Of a stretch of 63,204 nucleotides of DNA, positions 1-13,583 are shown piece by piece. Location: assembly GCA_016871335.1 (NCBI GenBank), contig VFZF01000003.1, positions 1-63,204 of the forward strand. Direction: 5' to 3'. How positions within the stretch are numbered: position 1 is the first letter of the stretch; every line of letters starts with the position of its first letter. The DNA comes from Acidimicrobiia bacterium (lineage in GTDB: Bacteria > Acidobacteriota > Vicinamibacteria > Vicinamibacterales > SCN-69-37). A program made the translations under genes and the position numbers. The notes under the pieces were generated by a model. The model worked only from the letters and a program-made list of their open reading frames with translations, had not been told where the DNA came from and searched no databases.

Positions 1-892
<892 letters not shown>

Positions 893-895
893 TCG

Positions 896-5113
<4,218 letters not shown>

Positions 5114-5144
5114 ACATCTGACCATCTGACATCTGACATCTGAC
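5114..5144. repeat. tandem heptamer ACATCTG, four copies
   Basis: Directly after the rpoC stop codon the word ACATCTG occurs at 5114-5120, as ACCATCTG at 5121-5128, and again at 5129-5135 and 5136-5142. It sits between the stop and the terminator stem and codes for nothing. It is one of several short-word tandem arrays in gaps of this window, each with a different word. Confidence 0.85.
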
Positions 5145-5145
5145 T

Positions 5146-5175
5146 CGAGCGCGGAGGGGACACCTTCCGCGCTCG
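5146..5175 (+). terminator. hairpin terminator of the rpoBC operon
   Basis: CGAGCGCGGA (5146-5155) pairs perfectly with TCCGCGCTCG (5166-5175), and the stem can extend by three more pairs including one G-U. There is no clear U-run afterwards, so it may work as a strong stem or with Rho. It is placed between rpoC and the promoter of the next gene. Confidence 0.7.
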
Positions 5176-5184
5176 TCGATTCCC

Positions 5185-5212
5185 TTGACGGAGTCCTCCA
5201 TCGCGCTACCAT
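5185..5212 (+). promoter_or_regulatory. sigma-70-like promoter of the sulfatase gene, predicted leaderless
   Basis: TTGACG (5185-5190) and TACCAT (5207-5212) are separated by 16 bases. The ATG at 5218 begins 5 bases after the -10 box, where transcription would normally start, and no Shine-Dalgarno fits in between. The mRNA would therefore begin at or next to the start codon. Confidence 0.6.
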
Positions 5213-5217
5213 TGCGC

Positions 5218-7749
5218 ATGTCCATTCAACGACTGATCAGCGGGGTGGTCGCTCTGTGTGCGGTCGTGTCGGTAGCCGCCCAACCTGCCCAGCCCACGCC
5301 GCCCAACATCATTTACATCCTGGCCGATGACCTGGGCTACGCAGAACTGGGCTCCTACGGGCAGGCCAGGATTCGTACGCCCCACCTTGATCAGATGGCG
5401 CGTGAAGGTCTGCGGTTCACCCAGCACTATTCGAGCAGCCCCGTCTGTGCGCCGGCGCGCGCGTCATTTCTGACGGGGCTGCATACCGGTCACTCGATCA
5501 TCCGCGACAACCTCGAGTTTGGCGGTTACCTCGACTCGGAAGAACGTGGTCAGATGCCGCTGCCCAAGGGCACCCGAACGTTATCCTCTCTGCTCAAGGC
5601 GGGCGGGTATCACACAGGATTGATTGGCAAGTGGGGCTTGGGAGGGCCGTACACGGAAGGGCAGCCCACCCGGCACGGCTTTGACTACTTTCTCGGCTAC
5701 CTCGATCAGAAGCAGGCGCACAACTTCTACCCCACCCACTTGTGGCGAGGCGAGGAATGGTTTCCCCTGCGCAATCCCTATTTCTCACCCCACCAGAAAC
5801 ACGACGGTGACCCGGCCGACCTGGCTTCGTATGCCAAGTACTCCAGCGTGGACTACAGCCTGGATGTGATGGCCGACGATGCCCTCCGGTACATTCGCGA
5901 GCAAAAGAACCGTCCGTTTTTTCTCTACCTGCCGTTTACGGTTCCACACCTGGCGCTGCAGGTACCGGCCGATTCGCTGGCCGAATATGACGGCGTCTTT
6001 GACGAAACACCCTACCTCGGTCAGAACGGGTATCTGCCGCATCCGCGCCCATATTCAGCCTATGCCGCGATGATCACACGCATGGACCGACACATCGGTC
6101 GTGTGTTCGCGTTGCTCAAGGAACTGAAGCTGGACGACAACACGCTGGTGATCTTCACCAGCGACAACGGCACGACGTACACCGGCGGTGCCGATGCTGC
6201 GTTCTTCCGCAGTGTCGGCGACCTGCGCGGCCTGAAGGGCTCGGTCTACGAAGGTGGCATTCGGGTGCCGTTCATCGCCCGGTGGCCGGGGCGCATCCCA
6301 CCCGGACGGGTGACTGACCACCTGTCAGCGATGTGGGACATGTTTCCGACATTTCTGGAACTGGCAGGTCTACCGGTGCCAGCCGACATCGATGGAGTAT
6401 CACTGGTACCGACGATGTTGGGGCGTGATGGGCAACGCGCACACGACTCGATGTATTGGGAGTATCACGGACTCTGGAAGGGCGCGCAGGCGGTTCGCCT
6501 GGGCAAATGGAAGGGCGTCCGCCTTGGTGGTCACGACAACGCCGACGCGCCGATCGAACTGTACGACATCGAGGCCGACCGTTCCGAGTCGCGCAACGTC
6601 GCCGCCGCGCACCCGGAGGTCGTCGCGCGCGTGCGCGCGGTGATGGAGTCGCGAACGCCGTCGGCGGTTCCGCACTGGAACTTCCGTCGGCACGGTGCGA
6701 TCGAATCGCAGGTGATCGCAGCCGCCGGCGAAGGCTCGCCGTTTTATCGGATCCCCGCCTTGACCACCACGACCAAGGGCACCCTGCTTGCGGCGTATGA
6801 CGCGAGGCCAACGCTGGCAGATCTGCCTGGTGAACTGTCGATCGTCATGCGGCGCAGCACCGACGGCGGCCGCACATGGCGTCCCCAGACGGTCGTGCGG
6901 CGCGGACCGGCGCCGGAAGGCTACGGTGACCCAAGCTTCATCGTCGACCGCACCACAGGACGCGTGTTCCTGTTTCATGCGGCGAGTGTGCGACAGGGAT
7001 TCTTCGGGGCGAAGACGGGCAATGGTGACGACGACCCGGAGGTACTGCACGCCGACTACGGGTACTCGGACGATGACGGTGTGACGTGGACGTGGCGTCG
7101 ACTGACCAGCGTGATCAAACAGCCCGAGTGGGGTGGGTTGTTCGCCGCGTCGGGCGAAGGGGCGCAGATGCGATTCGGTCCGCATGCCGGCCGCCTGCTG
7201 CAGCCCTATGTGGTGCGCCGCGATGGACGCAACTGGGTGACGACGGCGTTCAGCGACGACCACGGTGTCACGTGGCAGATGGGCGCGTTGGTGGGGCCTG
7301 ACGCCGATGAGAGCAAGGTCGTGGAATTGTCAGACGGCCGGCTGATGTTGACCATTCGCGCCCGGCCCGTGCGGAAAGTGGCGTGGTCCAGTGATGGTGG
7401 CACCACGTGGACGGGGTTGCGCGACGAACCGGCCCTGGCCGATCCGGCCAACAACGGGTCGGTGATGCGCCTGTTTCCCGACGCGCCGGCTGGATCACAC
7501 GAGGCCCGGCAGCTGTTGCTGTCACACACCAACCACGCCAGCCGCCGGGAGAACCTCGTGATTCGGCGATCCTGTGACGACGGGCGGACGTGGTCGGCAC
7601 CGGTGGTGGTGGAACCCGGAGCCGCGTCGTATTCGACGCTGACCCGGCTGCCGGATGGACGTGTCGGCCTGCTGTACGAACGGGGCACCGTCAACGCGAT
7701 CGTGTTTGCGTCATTTGATCTCACGTGGCTGGGCGGGGGGTGTGGTTGA
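5218..7749 (+). CDS. secreted sulfatase fused to a sialidase-like (GH33-type) propeller
   Basis: 843 residues. A signal peptide (MSIQRLISGVVALCAVVSVAA) is followed by a type I sulfatase domain, about residues 25-490, with the metal-site start NIIYILADDLGY and the maturation motif CAPAR at Cys77 (C-x-P-x-R). That cysteine would be converted to formylglycine. From about residue 500 a second domain begins with the sialidase arginine motif YRIP (Tyr509) and carries five Asp-box repeats of the type S-x-D-x-G-x-T-W (STDGGRTW, SDDDGVTW, SDDHGVTW, SSDGGTTW, SCDDGRTW). The likely role is desulfation coupled to removal of sialic acid or a related terminal sugar outside the cytoplasm. The start at 5218 is chosen over an upstream in-frame TTG because of the signal peptide and the promoter position. 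No sulfatase-maturing enzyme is in the window. Confidence 0.88.
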   Translation: MSIQRLISGVVALCAVVSVAAQPAQPTPPNIIYILADDLGYAELGSYGQARIRTPHLDQMAREGLRFTQHYSSSPVCAPARASFLTGLHTGHSIIRDNLEFGGYLDSEERGQMPLPKGTRTLSSLLKAGGYHTGLIGKWGLGGPYTEGQPTRHGFDYFLGYLDQKQAHNFYPTHLWRGEEWFPLRNPYFSPHQKHDGDPADLASYAKYSSVDYSLDVMADDALRYIREQKNRPFFLYLPFTVPHLALQVPADSLAEYDGVFDETPYLGQNGYLPHPRPYSAYAAMITRMDRHIGRVFALLKELKLDDNTLVIFTSDNGTTYTGGADAAFFRSVGDLRGLKGSVYEGGIRVPFIARWPGRIPPGRVTDHLSAMWDMFPTFLELAGLPVPADIDGVSLVPTMLGRDGQRAHDSMYWEYHGLWKGAQAVRLGKWKGVRLGGHDNADAPIELYDIEADRSESRNVAAAHPEVVARVRAVMESRTPSAVPHWNFRRHGAIESQVIAAAGEGSPFYRIPALTTTTKGTLLAAYDARPTLADLPGELSIVMRRSTDGGRTWRPQTVVRRGPAPEGYGDPSFIVDRTTGRVFLFHAASVRQGFFGAKTGNGDDDPEVLHADYGYSDDDGVTWTWRRLTSVIKQPEWGGLFAASGEGAQMRFGPHAGRLLQPYVVRRDGRNWVTTAFSDDHGVTWQMGALVGPDADESKVVELSDGRLMLTIRARPVRKVAWSSDGGTTWTGLRDEPALADPANNGSVMRLFPDAPAGSHEARQLLLSHTNHASRRENLVIRRSCDDGRTWSAPVVVEPGAASYSTLTRLPDGRVGLLYERGTVNAIVFASFDLTWLGGGCG

Positions 7750-7760
7750 TCGCGTGCTGC

Positions 7761-10115
7761 TCAAGGACGGCGGTGGTCGTCGGCAGCCCTGACCGCCAGG
7801 GCCCGAACGGGCGTGATGTCTGCCACGTAGATACTGCGGCCGTGCGTGGCAATCACCAGCTCACCGTCCCGTGGGTGCACGACGAGGTCGTGGACAGGAA
7901 TCGTGGGCAGGCCGGCCGAGAGAGAGAACCACGTGCTGCCACCGTTGGTTGATGCGTACACTCCCGAGTCGGTGCCGACAAACAGGATGCGGGCATCGGC
8001 CGGGTCTTCCGCCACCACGTTAATGGGTTCGGCCGGAAGATTGCCCACGGCGGACGTCCACGTCTGACCGTGATCCCTGGACACGTAGAGGTACGACGTG
8101 AACTCGTTGTAGCGGTATCCGGTCAGCGACACCCACACTGTGGCGTCGTTGTGGCGGGAGGCAGCGACCCGCGACACCCATCGTTCCGGCAATTGCGCAC
8201 CCATACGCCGCCAGGTGGCGCCACCGTCTCGTGTCACATGCAGTCGGCCGTCGTCGGCGCCGGTGTAGAGCAGGTCGGGCCGCATCGGGGACTCGGAGAC
8301 GCTGGTCAACGTTCCCCAGGGCACGTTGCCCTGAACCTGTGGAGCGCTGGTGAGGTCTGAACTGATCGGTGTCCACACGTCCCCGCGATTCTCTGAGCGG
8401 AACAATCGCTCGGTGGCGTAGTACATCCGCTGCGGTGCATGCGCAGAGAAAAAGAACGGCGTCATCCAGTTCGTGCGATAGGCCGGTGTGCCACGCGGAG
8501 CCCGTGGTGCGATGGACTCCGTACGGCCGGTCGACATCCGTTTGCGGCGCAGGTCGCCGAACTGATGCTCGTAGTAGAAGACATCCGGGTCTGAGGGGTC
8601 ACGGTAGGTGAAGTAGGAATCCCCGCCGCCCCACTGATCGAGATACACGTGGCTCCACTGGTCGCCGCGGTCGTCTGCCGTGATTTGTGCGGATGTTCCA
8701 TACAGTGCCGCATTGTCCTGCGTGCCGCCGTAGATCATGTAGGGCGTGTTCAGGTCCACCGAGACGGCGTAGAACTCGCCAATGGGCAGGTTGTTGAGGT
8801 GGAGCCACGATGCGCCGCGGTCGTACGACAGATGCAGGCCGCCGTCGTTGCCCAGGAGCATGTGGTCGCCGTTGGCCGGGTTGATCCAGAGGTCGTGTTG
8901 ATCCAGATGCAGGACGGTGGATCCGTGGGGCAGCAGGTGCACCAACGTGCCTTGAATCTGCCGATAGGTGCGTCCGCCATTCTCAGACACCATGAATCGA
9001 TTGTTGGGCAGATACACCACGTCAGGGTTGTCCGGGGCCACCTGAATCAGACAGAAGTCCCATCCAGTGGCCACAGGTTCGGTGTTGACCTTGCGCCACG
9101 TGCCACCGGCATCGTCGGATCGATAGACTTCGCCGCCGATTCGGTCGGCTGGTGACGACCCAGGCCCGTAGTGATCGACGAGTGCGTACACCACGCGTGA
9201 ATCGGCGCGTGCCACAGCGAGGCCGATGCGGCCCACCTGCGCGCCTGAGGGCAGACCAGCCAACGGTGTCCAGGTCGCACCGCCGTCCGTACTCTTGTAG
9301 GCGCCGCTGCCGGGACCGTTGGGGGTGTGGCCCCACGCCTTGCGCGATCGATCCCACATGGCCGCATACAACACGTTCGGGTTGTCTGGGTCGATGACGA
9401 GGTCGATGGCCCCGGTACGAGCGTTGACGTACAGCGTGCGCTGCCACGTTGCGCCGCCATCCCGTGTATGAAAGACGCCTCGTTCCTCGTTCTCGGAATA
9501 GAGACGTCCGATGGCCGCGACCCACACGCGATTCGGATCAGTCGGATGAATGATGACCTGCGAGATGTGATGTGTGTCGGTCAGCCCCATGTTCGTCCAC
9601 GTCGCGCCGGCATCGGTTGATTTGTAGACGCCGAGCCCGGCATACGAACTTCGCGCCATCAGCACCTCGCCGGTCCCCACCCATACGATGTTGGGGTCTG
9701 ACGGGGCCACCGCGATGGCCCCGATGGACGTGGTGGCCTCGTTGTCGAAGATGGGGGTCCACGTCGTGCCGTTGTTGATCGACTTCCAGACGCCGCCTGA
9801 CCCCGCGCCCGCGTAGATGGTTGAGGTGCGCCCCGGTGCCACGGCCACCGACTCGATCCGGCCGCCTTGCATGCGTGGTCCGACCGACCGCCACGTCACT
9901 GGGGCAGGCGACTCGCGCTCCATGCGCTGATGTTGGCGCCAGGCCTCGAGCCGCTCGGCGGCGCTCGTGGCCTCAACGACGGGCAGGGGGCGCGGGCCCG
10001 TGCCGGCGATCTGGGCGCCGTTTCCGGCACTCAGGGCCAAGGTCGCCATCATGAGCACCACCGCCATTGCCGGGGCATGCCCCCGCGCCACCTGCCGTCG
10101 ACTCTGGTTCGCCAT
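7761..10115 (-). CDS. exported BNR/VPS10 (sortilin-like) beta-propeller protein
   Basis: 784 residues with an N-terminal hydrophobic export signal (about residues 15-35). The body is built of repeated blocks of the type VYKSTDAGATWT, VFHTRDGGATWQ, AYKSTDGGATWT, VYRSDDAGGTWR, YVSRDHGQTW, typical of sortilin/BNR propellers. Between the repeats are PSDPNIVWVGTGE-like strands. Proteins of this type are frequent in Acidobacteriota and Bacteroidota; their substrates are mostly unknown and they are often only nominally called glycosyl hydrolases. I see no sialidase arginine triad, so an enzymatic role is not supported. It converges on the sulfatase gene with only 11 bases between stops and diverges from the DUF885 gene across 51 bases. 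Confidence 0.85.
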   Translation of the reverse strand: MANQSRRQVARGHAPAMAVVLMMATLALSAGNGAQIAGTGPRPLPVVEATSAAERLEAWRQHQRMERESPAPVTWRSVGPRMQGGRIESVAVAPGRTSTIYAGAGSGGVWKSINNGTTWTPIFDNEATTSIGAIAVAPSDPNIVWVGTGEVLMARSSYAGLGVYKSTDAGATWTNMGLTDTHHISQVIIHPTDPNRVWVAAIGRLYSENEERGVFHTRDGGATWQRTLYVNARTGAIDLVIDPDNPNVLYAAMWDRSRKAWGHTPNGPGSGAYKSTDGGATWTPLAGLPSGAQVGRIGLAVARADSRVVYALVDHYGPGSSPADRIGGEVYRSDDAGGTWRKVNTEPVATGWDFCLIQVAPDNPDVVYLPNNRFMVSENGGRTYRQIQGTLVHLLPHGSTVLHLDQHDLWINPANGDHMLLGNDGGLHLSYDRGASWLHLNNLPIGEFYAVSVDLNTPYMIYGGTQDNAALYGTSAQITADDRGDQWSHVYLDQWGGGDSYFTYRDPSDPDVFYYEHQFGDLRRKRMSTGRTESIAPRAPRGTPAYRTNWMTPFFFSAHAPQRMYYATERLFRSENRGDVWTPISSDLTSAPQVQGNVPWGTLTSVSESPMRPDLLYTGADDGRLHVTRDGGATWRRMGAQLPERWVSRVAASRHNDATVWVSLTGYRYNEFTSYLYVSRDHGQTWTSAVGNLPAEPINVVAEDPADARILFVGTDSGVYASTNGGSTWFSLSAGLPTIPVHDLVVHPRDGELVIATHGRSIYVADITPVRALAVRAADDHRRP

Positions 10116-10122
10116 GGCACAG

Positions 10123-10128
10123 AGCCTA
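10123..10128 (-). promoter_or_regulatory. -10-like element of the BNR protein gene, predicted leaderless
   Basis: Read on the minus strand, TAGGCT lies 7 bases before the ATG at 10115. No Shine-Dalgarno is present. The same hexamer and spacing precede the gene at 55292. Confidence 0.45.
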
Positions 10129-10154
10129 CTACCGCACCGCCCTCAGAGCACGCG

Positions 10155-10160
10155 TATGAT
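10155..10160 (+). promoter_or_regulatory. -10 element of the DUF885 gene, predicted leaderless
   Basis: TATGAT at 10155-10160 is followed after 6 bases by the ATG at 10167. It shares the 51-base divergent gap with the oppositely oriented -10 element at 10123-10128. Confidence 0.5.
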
Positions 10161-10166
10161 TCCCGC

Positions 10167-11870
10167 ATGACTCCAGCCGTCTTCCCGCGTGTCAGCGCTG
10201 CTGGCGTGTTCCTGGCCGTCACCTTGGCAGTGAACAGCGCTGGTATCGGTGCCCAATCTGCGGCCTCCACCTATCCTCAATTGCTGTCGTTGTTTTCGGA
10301 GTGGCGCACGTTCGAAGAGCCGCCTCGCCTGGCCGGGGACGTCCCGGATTACACGCCCGCGACGAACGCCCGGCGACTGACCGAACTGCGCGTCCTGCAG
10401 GCACGCCTGAAAGCGATCGATCAGACGGGCTGGTCCATTCCGCAACGTGTGGACCACCACCTCGTGCGCGCCGAGATGAACGGCCTGGAGTATCACCTGC
10501 GCGTGTTGCAGCCGTTCGCGCGCGACCCCGCGTACTACGCTTCGCTTGTGACCGCCGAGAGCGACACGCCTGCGAAGGAAGGCCCGCTGATCCACGGCGC
10601 CATCAAGTTGTACAACTACCCGGTCTGGCCACGTACACGGCTCGACGAGGTCCGGCCACTCTCACCGGCGCAGTCCGCCGAGCTGGCGGCGAAGCTGCGC
10701 ACCATTCCGCCGTTGCTCGATGCGGCGCGACTGAACCTGGCCTCGTCAGACACCCGCGACCTGTGGGTCGGGGGCGTCCGCGCCTTCGAGGAGCAGAGCG
10801 GCGCGTTGCGACTCCTGGCCAGTCGGGCCGGCGCCGACGGCACACTGGCCGCCGCCGCGACCGAGGCTCAGCTGGCGACGGATCGGTTCGCCGAGTGGGT
10901 AGCTGCCGAGACGCCGAAGAAGGCCGGACCGTCCGGCATCGGCAAGGATCAGTACACCTGGTATCTGCGCAACGTCCTGCTGGCTCCGCTGTCGTGGGAG
11001 GAGGAAGTGACCATCCTGCGCCGTGAACTGGCACGGGCGCATGCGTCACTGCGGCTCGAGGAAAACCGCAACCGCCGGCTCCCGCCCATGCCAGTGGCCG
11101 ATACGCCGGAGGCCTACGAGGCGATGCAGGCTGACGCTATTCCCCGGTATCTGCGCTGGATGGCGGACAACCGCATCCTGACGATGGAGCCGTGGATGGA
11201 GCGCGCGATGCGCGAACGGACGGCGCCGTTTGCGCCCGAAGCCAGTCGCAACTTTTTCATGCAGGCCACACAGCGGGATCCCCTCCCGCTCTGGACGCAC
11301 CTGTACCACTGGTGGGACAACATGCGCATTCGTGTGGCGCCGCACGCCAATCCGATTCGTCGCGATGCGTTGCTCTACAACGTGTGGATGAGTCGCGCCG
11401 AAGGCATGGCCACCGCAATGGAGGAGTGGATGATGCACGCGGGGTTGTATGACCAGTCGCCGCGGTCACGCGAGATCGTCTGGATCATGCTCATCACGCG
11501 CGCGGCACGCGGGCTCGGCAATCTCTACGCCCACTCCAACGACCTGACGATGGCACAGGCGGCGGATATTCATGTCAACTGGACGCCCCGTGGGTGGATG
11601 CGGCGTGACCCGCTGCTGGGCTTTGAGCAGCACCTCTACCTCCGTCAGCCCGGCTACGGTGCCAGCTACATCATCGGCGGCCGGCTGATGGAAGAGATCA
11701 TCGCCGAACGAGCCCGGCAACTGGGCGACACGTTCACCCTGCAGCGTGTCATGGACGAGATCAACCACGCCGGCATGATTCCGCCATCGCTGATCTACTG
11801 GGAGTTGACAGGCGATGATCGCATGGTCCGCGAGCTTGAGGCGGGACGTCCGCTGCCGCCGCGGCTCTAA
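10167..11870 (+). CDS. exported DUF885-family protein with a degenerate metal motif
   Basis: 567 residues with a signal peptide ending near AGIGAQS. The overall layout matches DUF885 proteins: a helical N-terminal half, then SRAEGMATAMEEW (equivalent of the E-G-W-A block) and a C-terminal segment RVMDEINHAGMIPPSLI. Family members usually carry an HExxPGHH-like zinc motif before the EGWA block. Here the corresponding stretch reads THLYHWWDNMRIRV, so the HE pair appears lost. A peptidase activity is therefore doubtful. The start at 10167 is favoured by the signal peptide and the -10 box; a longer frame upstream has no support. Its stop overlaps the stop of the convergent M28 gene. Confidence 0.75.
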   Translation: MTPAVFPRVSAAGVFLAVTLAVNSAGIGAQSAASTYPQLLSLFSEWRTFEEPPRLAGDVPDYTPATNARRLTELRVLQARLKAIDQTGWSIPQRVDHHLVRAEMNGLEYHLRVLQPFARDPAYYASLVTAESDTPAKEGPLIHGAIKLYNYPVWPRTRLDEVRPLSPAQSAELAAKLRTIPPLLDAARLNLASSDTRDLWVGGVRAFEEQSGALRLLASRAGADGTLAAAATEAQLATDRFAEWVAAETPKKAGPSGIGKDQYTWYLRNVLLAPLSWEEEVTILRRELARAHASLRLEENRNRRLPPMPVADTPEAYEAMQADAIPRYLRWMADNRILTMEPWMERAMRERTAPFAPEASRNFFMQATQRDPLPLWTHLYHWWDNMRIRVAPHANPIRRDALLYNVWMSRAEGMATAMEEWMMHAGLYDQSPRSREIVWIMLITRAARGLGNLYAHSNDLTMAQAADIHVNWTPRGWMRRDPLLGFEQHLYLRQPGYGASYIIGGRLMEEIIAERARQLGDTFTLQRVMDEINHAGMIPPSLIYWELTGDDRMVRELEAGRPLPPRL

Positions 11871-13456
11871 GGCCGTGGCTTGCGCGGCACCCGCGTGTCG
11901 GCCATTGCGGCCTGCCAGGCAAACGCCGCCATGATGACAGCATTCCGCTGCATGTCCTCGGGCGGAATGGTCTCGATGAAGTCGAGGTTGGTGTGTCCGC
12001 CGGTGCCGCCCACGCGATCCTGGAGGAACTGGAACCCCGGCAGGCCGACGCGGTCGAACGAAATGTGATCGGTGCTGCTGACGCCGCGAGGAGAGACGGT
12101 GGTCATGCCCAGGTCATGAAAGGGCGCCGTCCACGCGGTGAGCAGAGCCCGCGCCGCTTCGTTCTCCTGCAGGTAAATGCCCCGGTACTGACCGGGGCCG
12201 TAGTCCTGATTGAAATACGCCGAGAACTTCTCATAGGCGGGTGTCGTGCCGGACGGGGAAGCCGGATCGCCAAACGTCTTGAGCACGTACTCACGCGACC
12301 CGTGCAGCCCCTGTTCTTCCCCAGACCACAGCGCGGCCCGAATCGTGCGCCGCGGGCGTGCGCCCACCACTCGCAGCAGCCGCATGGCTTCCAGCACTAC
12401 GGCCACCCCGGACGTGTTGTCGCTGGCGTTTGGACTGGCGTGCCAGGTATCGAAGTGCGCGCCGATCATCACCACTTCGTCGGCCAGGTCGGTTCCCGCG
12501 ATCTCCCCGAAGAGATTCCTCGCGTGCTCGGTGGACTCGCCAAGACGATTGCGGATCTCGATCTCGATCGTGACCGGCAGATTGCGTTCGCGGAGCCGAT
12601 ACATGCGGTTGTAGTGTTCCGGCGTGACCGCCACGATGGCCGGCGAAGCGAGGGACCCTTCGCGACTCCAGCCGTCTGTGCGCGTCCCTGGTCGGGCAAA
12701 TCCGCGCACGGCGCCGGGCCAACCACTCTCCGACTGGAGCACGGCCACCACGCCTTCCGCCTTGTAGAACGCCATCTTTTCTTCCGGTCGGACGACGGCC
12801 GTATTGGGGGAGGCGGCGGGCGCGCTCGCCGCTGCGGCACCGGTCGGCGCGGGTGGTGCCGGCGCCGGCGGCGGCGCAGGTTGGGCCAGCAAGGCCAGGT
12901 CGGCGTCAGTGTACCGGGCGACGCCCGCGCTGATCCGGGCGCGGTCCACCACGGCCGGTGGGGTCGACAGCACGGTCGTTCCGCGCAAGGTGCCGCGCAG
13001 GCGATCGAGATCGGCGCGGGACTTGATCTCGGCGATGACGACCGGTGTTCGGTGCTGTCCGTTCGTGCCCGGCGTGTGTGACAGCGGGTATCCCACCATC
13101 GGCTGGTAGTCCGGTTCGATCAGGTGGAGCGACGTGTACTCGTTGTCCCAGCGAATGCCGTAGTCCATGAACGGCTCGCTGGCGACGTTGCTGAGGCCGA
13201 TCTCGCGCATGTGGCCCAGCGCCCACGTCTGGGCGCGTGCCATGTCGTCGCTGAGCGTGAGCCGTGCGCCCAGCACGTCGGTCATGTGCGCCAGCACCTC
13301 CATCACGCGCGACCGCGTCAGTCCCTCGTCGCGCAGGCGCGCGATCATCGCAGCGTCTGATGTGGATTGTTGAACGGCCAGGGCAGGGATGGCCGTCGCG
13401 AGCCAGGCGGCAACGAGGGTCAGAACGGCAAGTCGGGCGCGTGTGTATCCGGGCAC
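11867..13456 (-). CDS. secreted M28-family zinc aminopeptidase
   Basis: 529 residues, GTG start, signal peptide near LVAAWLATAIPALA. The M28 catalytic core is intact: GAHFDTW gives His334 and Asp336, SDN gives the bridging Asp346, WSGEEQG gives the base Glu380 and ligand Glu381, NQDYG supplies the next acidic ligand and STDHISF the last histidine. A protease-associated-like region precedes it and contains a Pro/Ala-rich insert at about residues 200-235. It should release N-terminal amino acids or dipeptides from peptides in the periplasm or outside. The minus-strand word CATCAT lies 6 bases before the GTG, suggesting a leaderless message. The stop codon overlaps that of the DUF885 gene. Confidence 0.9.
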   Translation of the reverse strand: MPGYTRARLAVLTLVAAWLATAIPALAVQQSTSDAAMIARLRDEGLTRSRVMEVLAHMTDVLGARLTLSDDMARAQTWALGHMREIGLSNVASEPFMDYGIRWDNEYTSLHLIEPDYQPMVGYPLSHTPGTNGQHRTPVVIAEIKSRADLDRLRGTLRGTTVLSTPPAVVDRARISAGVARYTDADLALLAQPAPPPAPAPPAPTGAAAASAPAASPNTAVVRPEEKMAFYKAEGVVAVLQSESGWPGAVRGFARPGTRTDGWSREGSLASPAIVAVTPEHYNRMYRLRERNLPVTIEIEIRNRLGESTEHARNLFGEIAGTDLADEVVMIGAHFDTWHASPNASDNTSGVAVVLEAMRLLRVVGARPRRTIRAALWSGEEQGLHGSREYVLKTFGDPASPSGTTPAYEKFSAYFNQDYGPGQYRGIYLQENEAARALLTAWTAPFHDLGMTTVSPRGVSSTDHISFDRVGLPGFQFLQDRVGGTGGHTNLDFIETIPPEDMQRNAVIMAAFAWQAAMADTRVPRKPRP

Positions 13457-13583
13457 GGGCGCATGATGACACAGGCTGTCTCTCGCGACGCCCTGGGGAT
13501 GTCGCGCCGTGATGGTAGCACCCGGCTGCGCCGCATCCCGGAATTCCCTGTATCATCTGCCTCGATTCCCCGGAGGCTGGCTC

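Noticed and set aside
9867-10166. 100-residue N-terminal extension of the DUF885 gene
   Set aside because: It overlaps the divergent BNR gene and its promoter, and the signal peptide starts at 10167.
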